This document shows positions 23,401 to 33,500 of a stretch of 64,000 nucleotides of DNA, piece after piece. The translations under genes were made by a program, and so were the position numbers. Numbering within the stretch: position 1 is the first letter of the stretch; the number at the start of each line of letters is the position of its first letter. The notes under the pieces are model-generated. The model searched no databases. It had not been told where the DNA came from and was given only the letters and a program-made list of their open reading frames with translations. The stretch comes from Phalacrocorax aristotelis (taxonomy: Eukaryota > Chordata > Aves > Suliformes > Phalacrocoracidae), in contig NC_134297.1 in assembly GCF_949628215.1 (NCBI RefSeq), forward strand, positions 8,060,001 through 8,124,000, written 5' to 3'.

Positions 23401-26400
23401 TCCCAACACTGAGGAACTCCCTTTTTCCACCCCACCCCCCACCCTCTTCACCATAGCGCCGGCCAAGCACCCACCGCCGGTGATCCACCGGGATTCCTCT
23501 AACCGGACGGTGCTGCCGGTGGGGGCCACGGCACAGTTACCGTGCTGGGTGGGGGGTGATGACCCCCCAGCCAGCGTGGAGTGGCTGAAGGATGGCAACA
23601 CCCTGATGGGTGCCCAGCCCCGCGCCAGCCTGCTGGAGAACAGCACCCTGCAGATCACCGGCCTCCGGGTGAGGCAGCCCGGAGCGGGGGTTTCGGGCAC
23701 ACCCCCCCCGGGCATTCTTGGGGTGGCACTGCAGGGACAGGAGGGGCTCCTGGGGGTGGTGGGTGCTCAGGGTGGCGGGGGCAAGGGGCTGTGGGGTCTT
23801 AGGGTGGTGGGGGCAAGGTGTGGCGGGCGCTCAGGATGGTGGGTGCTTAGGGTCATGGGTGCAAGGGGTGGTGGAAAGGGCAACAGGCAGGGGGTGCACA
23901 GGGCGGTGGATGCTCGGGGTGGTGGGGGCAAGGGGTGGTAAGTGTAAGGGGCAGTGGGTGCAACAGGTGGAAAGGGCAAGGAGTGCCCAGGATAATGGGT
24001 GCAAAGGGTGGTGGGTGCTCATGGCTGAGGGTGCAATGGGTGCTCAGGGCGGTGGGCAATCAGGGTGGTGGGTGCCAAGGTGGCGGGTGCTCAGGGTGAT
24101 GGGGCAGGAGCTTTTCCCCTTGCAGGTGACAGACTCCGGGCACTATGAGTGTGTAGCCACCAGCTTGGTGGGCGAGACACGCTGGGGTGTCTCCCTGGAT
24201 GTGCAAGGTGGGTCATGGGGACGTCACCACACTGGGGACACCGTGGCACCAGGGACAAAGCCACCCCAGGTCTCCACGCATCTCCCCACAGGTGACAGAT
24301 CCAGCCTCGCCCCGCCGTCCTCCAAGCCTGGTGTCCTCCCTGGGCCACCCTCCACCCCCGTGGTCACCAACATCACCAAAAGCAGTGTCACCCTGCGCTG
24401 GAAAGGGAATGAGGACAGCGGCACCACTGACGTCACCTCCTACATCGTGGAGGCTTTCAGGTATCCCTCAAGCATCCTCTCTGGGTGCAGGGGTGATGCG
24501 GTGGCCTGGTGTCACCCCTGTCCCCTGGCAGCCAGGCGGCGGGTGGCCCATGGCGAACGGTGGCGGCCGACGTGGAGGGTGAGACCCACACAGTGAGTGG
24601 CCTCGTGCCCAACACTGTCTACCTCTTCTTGGTGCGGGCGGTCAACGCCTATGGGCTCAGCGACCCCAGCGGCATCTCGGAGCCCGTGCGCACCCAAGGT
24701 GAGACCCGGCAGTGACACCAGCAGAGGTGTCCATGGACCCAGCACCCTTGGGTGCACCCCTGCTTGGTGATGCTGATGGAAGTGTCCATACACCCAAAAC
24801 CTTTGGGTGCATCCCCACCCAATGATGCCAATGGAGGTGCCCAAAGGCTCACCACCCTTGGGTGCACCCCCACTTGGTGACACCAGTGGAGTTGCCCAGG
24901 GACCCACCACCCTTGGGTGCATCCCCACCCAAGGATGCCGATGGAGGTGCCCAAGGACCCACCACCCTTTTGTGTTTTTGGCAGATGCCAGCCCCACGCA
25001 GCCAGGGCTGGACCCCGAGCAGGTGCAACGGGAGCTGGCGCAAGTGGCCGTGCACCTACAGGAACCTGTGGTGCTGCCTCCAGGCACCATCCGCCTCTCC
25101 TGGACTGTGAGTGCCCTGCCATGCCGTGCCGCACCGCCGGTGCTGGGCTTCTAGTGCCGAGCATCAGCCCCATCCCACCCTCCTCTTGGGTCCCCAGGTG
25201 GAACGCCAAGCACCCTTCCTTCAGGGCTACCGGGTGCTGTACCGGCAGCGCGGTGGGCGCTGGGAGGAGGCGCGGACGGTGCAGGCGCCAGGGGATCGGG
25301 TGGCCCTGCTCACAGAGCTGCGCCGGGGCCAGGAGTACGAGGTCAAGGTCCGACCCTACTTTCATCACCTCCACGGCCCCGACAGTGCTGTGCGAGCTCT
25401 ACGCACCCCTGAGGCGGGTGAGTGCAGGGTTGGGGGGATGGTGAGGCTCTCCAGGGAACCCCTGGAGGTGACATGCCATGTGTGTCCCCTGGTAGCCCCC
25501 AGTGCCCCGCCGCGAGCCGTCAGTGTGGCCGGTAATGGCACCAGCGTCCGCATCTCATGGCAGCCACCGCCACCAGCTGAGCAGAACGGCATCATCCGCG
25601 ATTACCGGGTAAGGTCAGGCAGCGGCGGGGACGCGGTGGGTCCCCTCTGTCCCCCATGACGCCGCGTCATGGTGTCCCCATGGGTGTCCCCATCATGGCC
25701 GCCATCCCCAGATTTGGTGCTTGGGCAACGAGAGCCGCTTCCACATCAACCAGAGCGTGGAGGGGACGGTGCTGGCGACGGTACTGCGGGGACTGGTCCC
25801 GGGTGTCCCTTACCACGCTGAAGTAGCCGCCGCCACCGGTGCCGGCGTGGGCGCCCGCAGTGCCCCCGTCCCCATCCGCATCGGTGAGTCCCTCATCACC
25901 GCCTCTGCACCCATGGGTGGGGAGTGGCAGGGGTCACTCCAGTGCTGGGGACGGGTCCTCGGCAGCCCCACCGGTGTGTCCCCCCCTTTTCCCCATGTTG
26001 CTTGCAGCCCCCCCAGTGGAGCCGGATGTGGGGCCGGCGGGTGGGAGCAGCATGGCTGAGCGTTTGGCCGAGGTGGTCAGGCAGCCGGCCTTCATCGCTG
26101 GTGTCGGTGGCGCTTGCTGGGTCATCCTTGCAGCCTTCGCCGCTTGGCTCTACAGCCGCCGTCGGAGGAAGAAGGAGCTGAGCCACTTTGCTGGTACAGG
26201 GAGGGTGCTACCTCTGAGACACCCCTACCCTGGCACCCATCACCCCACCAGCCACCCACTGCCTCTCTCTTTACAGCATCCTTCGCCTATACACCTACTG
26301 GTAAGCCTATAGGCGTCACGGGGTCCCGACGCGGGCCCTCACCACCCTCACCCCCACCTCTTTCCGCAGTGGCCTTCCCAGCTCCAGTGCGCGGCAGCCC

Positions 26401-29200
26401 CAGGTAACCCCCCAGTGTACCTCCCCCTCCCCAGGAACTCCAGCGCTGACCGCTGGCATCCCTTCACCCTGTCTCCTTGCAGGGCAGCTGCCGGCAGTGG
26501 TTACCCGTGGCTGGCGGATGCATGGCGCAGTGGCGGCGGCGTGGCTGGTGCCACCGGTTGCTTGGGGACCACCGAAAGATACTATAATGGTGAGGGGTCA
26601 TCATGGGGATGGGTGGCTTGGACTGGGGGGCAGGGGCATCATGGTCAGCCCTGATGGTGCCGGCTGCCCTCCGCAGACGCCGGCATCACCCGTTACATCA
26701 CCCAGATGGAGCAATTTGGGGCAGGAGCCGGCGAGGGGCCGGTTTACAGCACCATTGAGGCGGGTGGTGAGGAGCTCCGCACCTTCCCCCGTCCCTTCTC
26801 GCAGCACGGGACCCCCTACCCCGGGGGGTTTCCCCAGCCGATGGATGCCCCGGCCCCCCAGGCACCCTGCGGCTGGGCTGAGCACGGTAGGGTGGTGGGA
26901 TGGGTGGGGGACACACATGGGTGCTGGTGGTGCCGTCCCCTCCCCGCAGCCCCCCCCGGCATCCTTCCTCACTGCAGGGGCCAGAGGGAAGAAGCTGGGG
27001 CAAGCGGTGAAACTGCCGGCAGTGAGCTGGACGGAGCTGCTGCCCCCACCGCCCTCGGCCAGCGAGCTCAGCCAGTACACCCAGGAAGAGGACGATGAAG
27101 AGGAGGATGAAGAGGAAGAAGCAGGTGGCAGGTGAGAGTGGATGGCTGGGGTGGCTGGGGCACGCTGGCCCCAGCACCCACCCTGTGGCCCCCACCCCTC
27201 AGGTTGGGGATGGAGGAGTGGTACCCCAGCGAGGATGTCCCCTGCACCACCGCCGCATCCTCGCCCACCGCCTCCTCCGGCTGCCAGTCCACCGCGACGC
27301 TGACGCCGTCGCCACGCACCACCGAGGACATCCCTCGCCTCCGCAACTTCAATAGCCCCCGCCTGCCCCGGTAGGAGATGGGCCTTGCTTGGTCCGGCTG
27401 TGCCATCGGGGTCTGGATGTCCCATCATGGTCCAGATGTCCCACTGGGGTCTGGATGTCCCATCGGGTTCTGGGTGTCCCATCACAATCCAGCCATGTTG
27501 TCACTACCTGACCTTGCCATACCATCATGGTCCAATGGTGTCCTTGGGATCCAGATGTCTCATAGGGGTCCAGATGTCCCATTGGGCTCCAGATGTCCCA
27601 CCTTGGTCCAGATGTCCCACCACAATCAAGCCGTGTTGTCATGATCCAGCCCTGTTGTGCCATCATGGTCCGGCCATGCCACTGGGGTGTGGTTGTCCCA
27701 TTGGGGTCTTGATGTCCCACCAGGGTCTGGATGTTCCATTGCAATCCAGCCATGTTGTCACCACCTTGCCTTGCTGGTGGTCATGGTCTGGCCATTGGCC
27801 CGATGTCCCATCAGGGTCCAGATGTCCCATGGGTGTCTGGAGCTCCCATCATGACCTGGCCATGTTGTCATGCTCCAGCCCTGCTGTGCCATCATGGTCT
27901 GGCCATGTCATTTGGCATCCAGATATCTTATGGGGGTCCAGATATCCCATTGCAATCCAGTCATGTCACAATCTGGCCCTGCCATGCCATCGTGGTCTGG
28001 CTATGCCACTGGAGTCCATGTGTCCCACTGGGGTCCAGATGTCCCACCATGGTGCAGATGTCCCTTCATGACCCACCCATGTTGCCACCATCCATCCCCG
28101 TTGACCGGTCGTGTCCTGGCTATGCTGTCATGACTCATCCGTGACTCCGTGGGCTGGCCGCAGTGTGACAATCCAGCTATGCTGTTGCAATGTGGCTGAG
28201 TGGTTGGTTTGCAGCTGTGCCCCAGCTGTGCCACTGTGAGCCAGCTGTGCCATTGCAACCCCTCTGTGCAGCGGTGAGCCAGCTGTGGCACTGCCATCCA
28301 GCTGTGACTCTTGAGCCCACCCATGCCATTGCCATCTGGCTGTGCCACTGCCACATGGCACTGCGGGGGTCCTGCCGGCACCGAGGTGGCCACCAAGCTC
28401 CCCTCCCCACTCCCCCTCACCCCCCTGGCTTCACCCCACACCCCCTCTTTCCCAGGAGACCCCCCCACAGTGCAGGCACCCCCCCACGGGCACCCAGCCC
28501 CCTTCCAAGTCCGGATGCTGGCAAGGGGCACCCGCTCCGAGGCCGCCACCCTCCTGGCACAGGTAAGCCTTGGGGGGCCGTTTTGGGTGGGTGGGTGGCT
28601 CAGCAGCTTGTGTGGGGGGCTAACACTGCCATCTCCCCTAGGGAAAACACGTGGGGAGACCCCAAAAAGTGGCCCAAAGCCCAAATGCAGCCGCTACCGC
28701 CGGGAAAAACAGCCAGGAGGTGAGTGGGGGGAGAGGAAATGGGGGGGTCCAGTGGGATTTCGGGGGGGGTCAGCCCTCTCCTCCCTCTCCGCCGCAGACC
28801 TGCCGCCACCGCCGCTGCCGCCGCCGGGCGAGACCCCTGGCCCCTCGCTGGAGCGGGAGCCGAGTGGGGCTGAGCGCAAGGTCACCCATCGCCTGCCCCG
28901 CGGAGGTAAGCCAGAGCCGCCGACCGCATGCCAAAGAGGTTTTGGGGGTGTCACCACCGAACCCCCAACCTCATCACCTCCCTTGCAGATGAGGTCATCC
29001 CCTATGGCAAACCGTCCTGCCTGTCCCGGGGTCAGGCATCCGGCAGCTGCTCCACGACAGGCAGCGTCTCATCCCGTGGCTCCACCGGCTCCCGCGGCCA
29101 CAGCTCGGGGCGCAGCCGGACGCTGGTGGACCGTGGTGAAGGGACTGGCCATCGCCGCCGCCCGGGCCCCCCATTTCCCTGCCCGTCGCAGGAGAAGTGA
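17490..29200 (+). CDS. ROBO3: ROBO3 roundabout guidance receptor, 27 coding exons
   Basis: This is a single-pass neuronal receptor that controls midline crossing of commissural axons. The 1,320-residue model has 5 Ig domains, 3 fibronectin III domains, one TM helix and a cytoplasmic tail with CC2 and CC3 (human is about 1,386). Exons: 17490-17637, 19741-20067, 21335-21492, 21586-21706, 21790-21928, 22456-22583, 22665-22789, 23176-23347, 23457-23668, 24126-24207, 24292-24460, 24532-24698, 24985-25106, 25198-25417, 25496-25608, 25712-25883, 26008-26193, 26277-26300, 26370-26403, 26483-26589, 26677-26886, 26978-27131, 27203-27370, 28456-28562, 28642-28719, 28798-28905, 28989-29200. All junctions are GT-AG and phases agree throughout. 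The start has a good Kozak context, and the N-terminus [19 protein letters not shown] matches mammalian ROBO3. Exons 23-25 are the least certain. Confidence 0.93.
17640..18445. repeat. TGTCCCCAAACC minisatellite in ROBO3 intron 1
   Basis: Repeats of TGTCCCCAAACC with variable spacers (19-60 bp) fill the start of intron 1, ending in a tight 19-bp register near 18300-18410. It shares its core with the 39-bp array at 11.6-12.2 kb. Spurious ORFs of 120-400 codons arise on both strands and were discarded. Confidence 0.8.
18446..19384 (+). other. ROBO3 intron 1, unique part with TAAT cluster
   Basis: Mostly unique intronic sequence. At 18950-19025 there are near-repeats of GAGCATTAAT, one extending into TAATTA (18979-18984), and CATTCATTAATCC. 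This is a plausible homeodomain-binding enhancer element inside the gene. A run of CA/TG-rich sequence lies at 18860-18940. No additional coding exon is seen. Confidence 0.35.
19385..19600. repeat. Triplicated module of about 60 bp in ROBO3 intron 1
   Basis: Three copies of a module contain GGCTGAGACCTG, CACTTCATC and CTCACCTCCT with a G-rich insert. The array ends about 140 bp before the exon 2 acceptor. Confidence 0.65.
19741..24207 (+). CDS. ROBO3: ROBO3 Ig1-Ig5 exons (residues 50-537)
   Basis: Exon 2 alone encodes Ig1 (residues 50-158: [17 protein letters not shown], cysteines 81 and 139). Exons 3+4 encode Ig2 (to 251), 5+6 Ig3 (to 340), 7+8 Ig4 (to 439) and 9+10 Ig5 (to 537). Each domain has the Trp and the Y-x-C of the I-set fold. 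Ig1 is the Slit-binding domain in this family. Here the residues at the three sites changed in mammals are Ser80, Lys82 and Leu122 (mammalian ROBO3 has Pro, Arg and Pro). Introns 2, 5, 7 and 9 are filled with simple or tandem repeats. Confidence 0.92.
20190..20942. repeat. A-rich 10-bp array GAAAATAAGT in ROBO3 intron 2
   Basis: About 75 degenerate copies of a 9-11 bp unit (GAAAATAAGT and GAAAAGAAGT) are present. The plus strand is almost devoid of C. It is a very AT-rich island in a GC-rich gene. The period matches the DNA helical repeat, so the A-tracts are phased. The minus-strand ORFs rich in Phe, Tyr, Ser and Leu are artefacts of the repeat. Confidence 0.9.
22055..22440. repeat. CATCCC repeat in ROBO3 intron 5
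   Basis: Short tandem CATCCC/CACATCCCAT units fill the intron between the two Ig3 exons, up to the exon 6 acceptor. Period is roughly 10-16 bp and irregular. Confidence 0.8.
22800..23115. repeat. CCCATCCCTGTC repeat in ROBO3 intron 7
   Basis: Pyrimidine-rich tandem units (CCATCCCTGTCC, about 12-13 bp) occupy nearly all of intron 7 between the Ig4 exons. Possible extended polypyrimidine function at the exon 8 acceptor is inference. Confidence 0.8.
23745..24112. repeat. GGGTGGTGGGTGC repeat in ROBO3 intron 9
   Basis: G-rich units (GGTGGTGGGTGCTCAGG) repeat about 20 times within the intron that splits Ig5. Many GGG/GG runs could form G-quadruplexes in the pre-mRNA. Confidence 0.8.
24292..25883 (+). 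CDS. ROBO3: ROBO3 fibronectin III exons (residues 538-858)
   Basis: Exons 11-12 encode FN3-1 ([14 protein letters not shown], then [18 protein letters not shown] and [20 protein letters not shown]). Exons 13-14 encode FN3-2 ([17 protein letters not shown]). Exons 15-16 encode FN3-3 ([25 protein letters not shown]). In mammalian Robo3 the membrane-proximal FN3 region contributes to NELL2 binding; whether birds share this is not shown by the sequence. Intron 12 holds a short array of roughly 50-bp units (24718-24965). Confidence 0.9.
26008..29200 (+). CDS. ROBO3: ROBO3 transmembrane and cytoplasmic exons
   Basis: Exon 17 gives the TM helix (about residues 887-907) and a basic stop-transfer stretch RRRRKKE. 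Two micro-exons follow: exon 18 (24 nt, SFAYTPT) and exon 19 (34 nt). Exon 20 encodes PWLADAW, conserved across Robos. Exon 22 holds CC2 ([11 protein letters not shown], about 1066-1075) and an acidic tract. Exon 23 holds STATLTPSP. Exon 26 starts with CC3 ([10 protein letters not shown], about 1215). No CC1 is found, as in mammalian ROBO3. The tail ends with a Ser/Gly/Arg-rich segment. The frame through exons 24-25 was fixed by matching YRRE before CC3. Confidence 0.87.
27400..28375. repeat. CCAGATGTCCCAT minisatellite in ROBO3 intron 23
   Basis: A roughly 22-bp unit (TCCAGATGTCCCATTGGGG) is repeated about 35 times, then grades into CCAGCTGTGCCACTG units. The intron lies where mammalian ROBO3 encodes a longer serine/proline segment, so I checked for coding frames. 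All are repeat-derived and none matches ROBO proteins. Confidence 0.8.
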
Positions 29201-29273
29201 TGAAGCAGAGGGCGAGCCAGTGGCAGGGTTGGGGACACGGGTATAGGGACATGGGGGGGACAGGGGGATGCTC

Positions 29274-29279
29274 TTTAAT
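29274..29279 (-). terminator. ATTAAA, candidate ROBO4 poly(A) signal
   Basis: ATTAAA on the minus strand is the nearest poly(A)-like hexamer I found downstream of the ROBO4 stop. Use of it would give a 1.3-kb ROBO4 3' UTR running through the minisatellite and antisense to the ROBO3 3' UTR. Weak evidence. Confidence 0.25.
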
Positions 29280-29384
29280 TTCTGAGTGGCGCCATGTAAA
29301 CAGGGTTGCACAGAGCCAGCAGCCGGCGGGCAGCAGCGCGAGGTGGGGGGAAGGGGACGCTCGGGGTGGGAGGGATGAGGACAG

Positions 29385-30475
29385 TCAGGATGGACAAGGA
29401 TGCTTAGGAGGGGTGAGGATGCTAGGGGAGGGATGAAGGCCCTGGGTACGAGGACAGTTGGGAGGGACGAGGAGGCTCAGGAGGGATGAGGATGCTTGGG
29501 GAGGCCAAGGACAGTCACTAGGGATGAGGATGCTGGGGAGGGACGAGGACCCTGGGGACAAGGACAATTGGGAGGGATGAAGATTCTTGAGGAAGGATGA
29601 GGATGCTTGGGGAGGCCAAGGACAGTCACTAGGGTTGAGGATGCTGGGGAGGGACAAGGATGCTGGGGAGGGATGAGGAGGATGCTCAGGTGGGGCAAGA
29701 ACCCTGGGGACAAGGACAGTTGGGAGGGATGAGGGTGCTGGGGAGGGATGTTGGGGTGACAAGGGTGCCTGGGGGGATGAGGACACTGGGGAAGGACGAG
29801 GATGCCCAGGGGCTGGGGATCGCTGGGGTGAAGAGGACACTTGGGAAAGACAAGGTTGCCTGGGAGGGACAAGGACAGTAGGGAGGGATGAGGACGATGG
29901 TCACAGGGGAATGAGGATGGTGGGGAGGGATGAGAAGACTTGGGGGGACAGCAAGAACTGTTAGGGAGGATGAGGATGCTCAGGAGGGATAAGGACCCTG
30001 TGGATGAGGATGGTTAGGAGGGATGAGGTCACTCAGAGGGAGCACAAGGACATTCAAGAAGGACAAGGTGGCTTGGGAGGGATGAGGACACCTGAGAGGG
30101 CCAAGGATGGTTGAGGTGGGACAAGGATGCTGAGGGAGGATGTGGACAGTCAGAAAGGATGAGGACAGTCAGAAGGAATGAGAACGGTCAGTGGGGATGA
30201 GGATGGTCAGGGGGACAATGACCCTGGGGAAGGAGAAGGACACTTGGGATGGACAACGGTGCTTGGGCCGGATGAGGATGACTTGGGGAGGAGGACCCCG
30301 GGGAGGGGCCAAGGACACTTGGAGGGGCCAAGTACACTTGAGGAGGATGGGGACACTTGGGGAGGATGAGGATGCTGGAGAAGGATGAGGAATTTGGGGA
30401 GGGATGGGGACACTGAGGAGGGTTGGGTCACTGGGGAAGGATGAGGACACTTGGGGAGGACAAGGATGCTGGAGA
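29385..30475. repeat. GGGATGAGGATGCTGGGGAGG minisatellite
   Basis: A G/A-rich plus-strand array of GGAGGGATGAGGAC and GATGCTGGGG units, period roughly 26-30 bp with nested longer periods, covers about 1.1 kb. It lies within the likely ROBO3 3' UTR and possibly the ROBO4 3' UTR on the other strand. Confidence 0.85.
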
Positions 30476-30558
30476 AGAAGGGACACCCACCCACCTTGGT
30501 GCCACCCACCCTTTGTGGGTGGCTTTTGCTAGCAAAGAGCCCCTTTTTGGGGAACTGC

Positions 30559-33500
30559 TTAATAAAGCTGGATTTTAGCTGAGCCAAGGGGACTCTGGCC
30601 TTGCTGCGCCCTACACCCTGGGGACCACCATGCTCCTGTCCCTCCTGTCCTTGGCTCGCCACTTGCCCTGGCCCAGGGGCTGCCACTCCCAATCCCGTGG
30701 CCACCTGGAAAGAAAAGGGGTTGTTTTCCAGCACCCGGCAACAAGTGACACCCTGCACCACCCGTGGTGCCCATAAGCCCGGTGTTGGGGTGCTGCTCAC
30801 TGTGCTGTGGGATGCCTGTGGCTGCCTCTGTCCCAGTTCTCTGTGGGACCCCCAGCTCTGTCCCCCAGTCCCAGGTGGGGATGGGGACCCCGGGTGAGAA
30901 GACCCCCTCCAAGGGTGATGGTGGTGGTGAGGGACCTGCTGGGGAGAAGGCGGGAGATGGTGGTATCACCATGGTGTCATGATAGGGCCACATCCCCGGG
31001 GAGGTGAGGATGCCTGGGGTCACAGGTGGGCTCTGGGGACACTCCGCTCACCCCCGTAGCCCCCATCGGCATCCTCGAGGCTGAAGCAGAGGCCATCGAC
31101 GGCCACGGCCAGCACCCGGGCGAAGCTGGCGTCCAGGAGGAAGGAGCCATCGCAGGAGCTCACCAAGCTGCAGCGGGCACTGGCGAAGTTGTCCTCCGAG
31201 ACAGACCCCCACCCATTCAGCAGTGACCCTCCTGGCGAGCCCCTCATTGTTGGCTGCTCTTCCTCCTCCTCTTCCTCCTCCTCCTCCTCCTCCTCACCCA
31301 GCTCGGAGGCTGGTGGCCCATAGATGTAGCCATAGGTGTGTGGCAGCGAGAAGGACTGTGGCGTGGTTGGTGCTGGGGGGCTGTGGGGGACACCGTGGGG
31401 ATGCTACTGGCACTGGAGGATGCTGCTACAATGGTGGTGTCCCAGGGGGACGGCGCATACCTGGGGCAGGTGGTGTCCTGGTCCATCTCCAAGTCCTCAG
31501 CCACCTGCTGCGGCGTGAGGACCCCATCGCTGAATGCTGACGAGAGGCGCCTGGTGACTGGGGACCTGTCCCTTGGGTGCCTGGTGGTCAGGGACATGTC
31601 CTTGGCGTGTCTTCTGGCCAGGGACTTGTCTCTGGGATGCCTGGTGTCTAGGAACATGTCCTTGGGGTATCTGGTGACCAGGGACATGTGCTTGGGGTAC
31701 CTGTTGCCCAAGAACATGTCCCTTCGGTGACCAGCGACTGGGGATATCTCTTCAGGGTGCCTGGTGACTGGAGATGTGTCCCTTGGGTGCCTGGTGGCTG
31801 GTGAGGTGTCCTCAGCGTACCTGGTGATCAGAAACATGTCCCTTGGGTGCCTGGTCACCAGTGATGGGTCCCTGAAGCACCTGGCAGCCAGGGACATATT
31901 CTTGGGGTACCTGGTAACCAAGAATGTGTCCTCGCAGTGACTGGTGACTGGGGACATCTCCGTTGGGTGCCTGGTGATGGGGGATGTATCCCTGGGGTGC
32001 CTGGTGTCTGGGGATGTGTCCTTCGGGTACCCGGTAGCTGGGGACATTTCCTTTGGGTATCTGGTGGCCAGAAATATGTCCCTCAGGTGCCTGGTCACTG
32101 GTGGTGTTGTCCCCGGGGCACTTGGTGGCCAGGGACATGTTGTGGTACCTGGTGGACAGGAATGCGTCCCTGTGGTGCCTGATGGCTGGGGATTTCTCCT
32201 TGGGGAGCCCAGTGACCAGCAATGTGTCCCTTGGGTGCCCACCGGGTGGGGACGTGTCCTTGGGGTGCCTGGTGGCTGGTGACATGTTCCTCTGGTGCTT
32301 GGTCACCGGTGATGGGTCCCTGGGTTGTCTGGTGGCTGCGGACATGTCCCTGGGGTACCTGCTGCCCAGGAACATGTCTCCACATTGACTGGGGACCAGG
32401 GACATCTCCTTGGGGTGCCTGGTCATCAGGGACATGTCCCTGGGGCACCTGGAGATCAGAGATGTGTCCTCAGGGTGCCTGGTGGCCGAGATTGTGTCCT
32501 TCTGGTTCCTGGTGGCTGGTGATGGGTCCTTGGGGTGCCTGGTGGCCAGGAACATGTCCTTGGGGCTCTCAGTGGCTGGGGACATGTCCCTGGGGTGCTG
32601 GGTGGCTGGTGTCACATCCCTGGGACTCTCAGCAACCGGGGACATGTCCCTGGGGTGCCGGGTGGCTGGTGTCACATCCCTGGGACTCTCAGTGACTGGA
32701 GACATGTCCCTGGGGTGCCGGGCGGCTGGTGACACATCCCTGGGGCTCTCAATGACCAGGGATGTGTCCCTGGGGCGCCGGGTTACTGGTGACACATCCC
32801 TGGGACTCTCAGCGACCAGGGACATGTCCCTGGGGCGCCGGGTGGCTGGAGATTTGTCCCTGGGGATCCCAGTGACTGGGGACAGGTCCTTGGGGTGCCT
32901 GGTGACCAAGGACATGTCCCTGGGGCATGCAGTGGCCGGGGACCTGCAGGTGCAAGGGACACGGTGGCTTTCGCAGCACGGGTTGGGGTGCAGGGCACCT
33001 ATCTGTGTCTCCAGGGTTGGGGCACCCAGACTTACCGGGTCACCGGCGGGTGCCAGGCATGGGGTGGCCTCAGAGGTGTCACTGGTGACCCAGTGACACC
33101 AGAGGCCAGCGAGACGCTGCCCCGCCGTGGTTTTGGGGAGCTGAAGACTGGCAGCTGCCGTGGGTCCCCTCCGGCTAGCACGGCGGTGGTGGTGTCACCG
33201 TCACGTCCCCTTCGCTGAGGCCACCCGGCTGCCAGCCCAAAATCCATCCCCCACTCACCTCCGCTCCCGGTGACAGGGACGTGGCCAGGGCCACCCATGA
33301 GCACTGGGGTGCTGTGCACTTGGTGCAGCTCTGCATGGGGTGGGGAGATACAGGGCCATGAGCCAGCTCCCCGGTGTCCCCCACATCCTCCCGTGTGTCC
33401 CCCCCCATACCCACCTCTCTTGTGGATGCGCTCCCAGGGTGCCGGGTTCGGGGTGCTGGGCGAGGTTCGCACTCCGGGGTGCCCCCCACTGCAGCACCCG

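Larger units (their letters stand above)
29201..30590 (+). other. ROBO3: Probable ROBO3 3' UTR
   Basis: The stretch follows the ROBO3 stop codon and ends with AATAAA at 30561-30566. Most of it is a purine-rich minisatellite. No other plus-strand poly(A) signal was noticed between the stop and this site. On the opposite strand the right end is ROBO4 coding sequence. The assignment is inferred from position. Confidence 0.5.

Noticed and set aside
31244-32915. Two minus-strand ORFs of 332 and 367 codons in the ROBO4 array treated as one giant ROBO4 exon
   Set aside because: The frames differ by one base near 32110, the array is also open on the other strand, and direct splicing 33036 to 31550 is in phase; kept as a finding, not as coding sequence.
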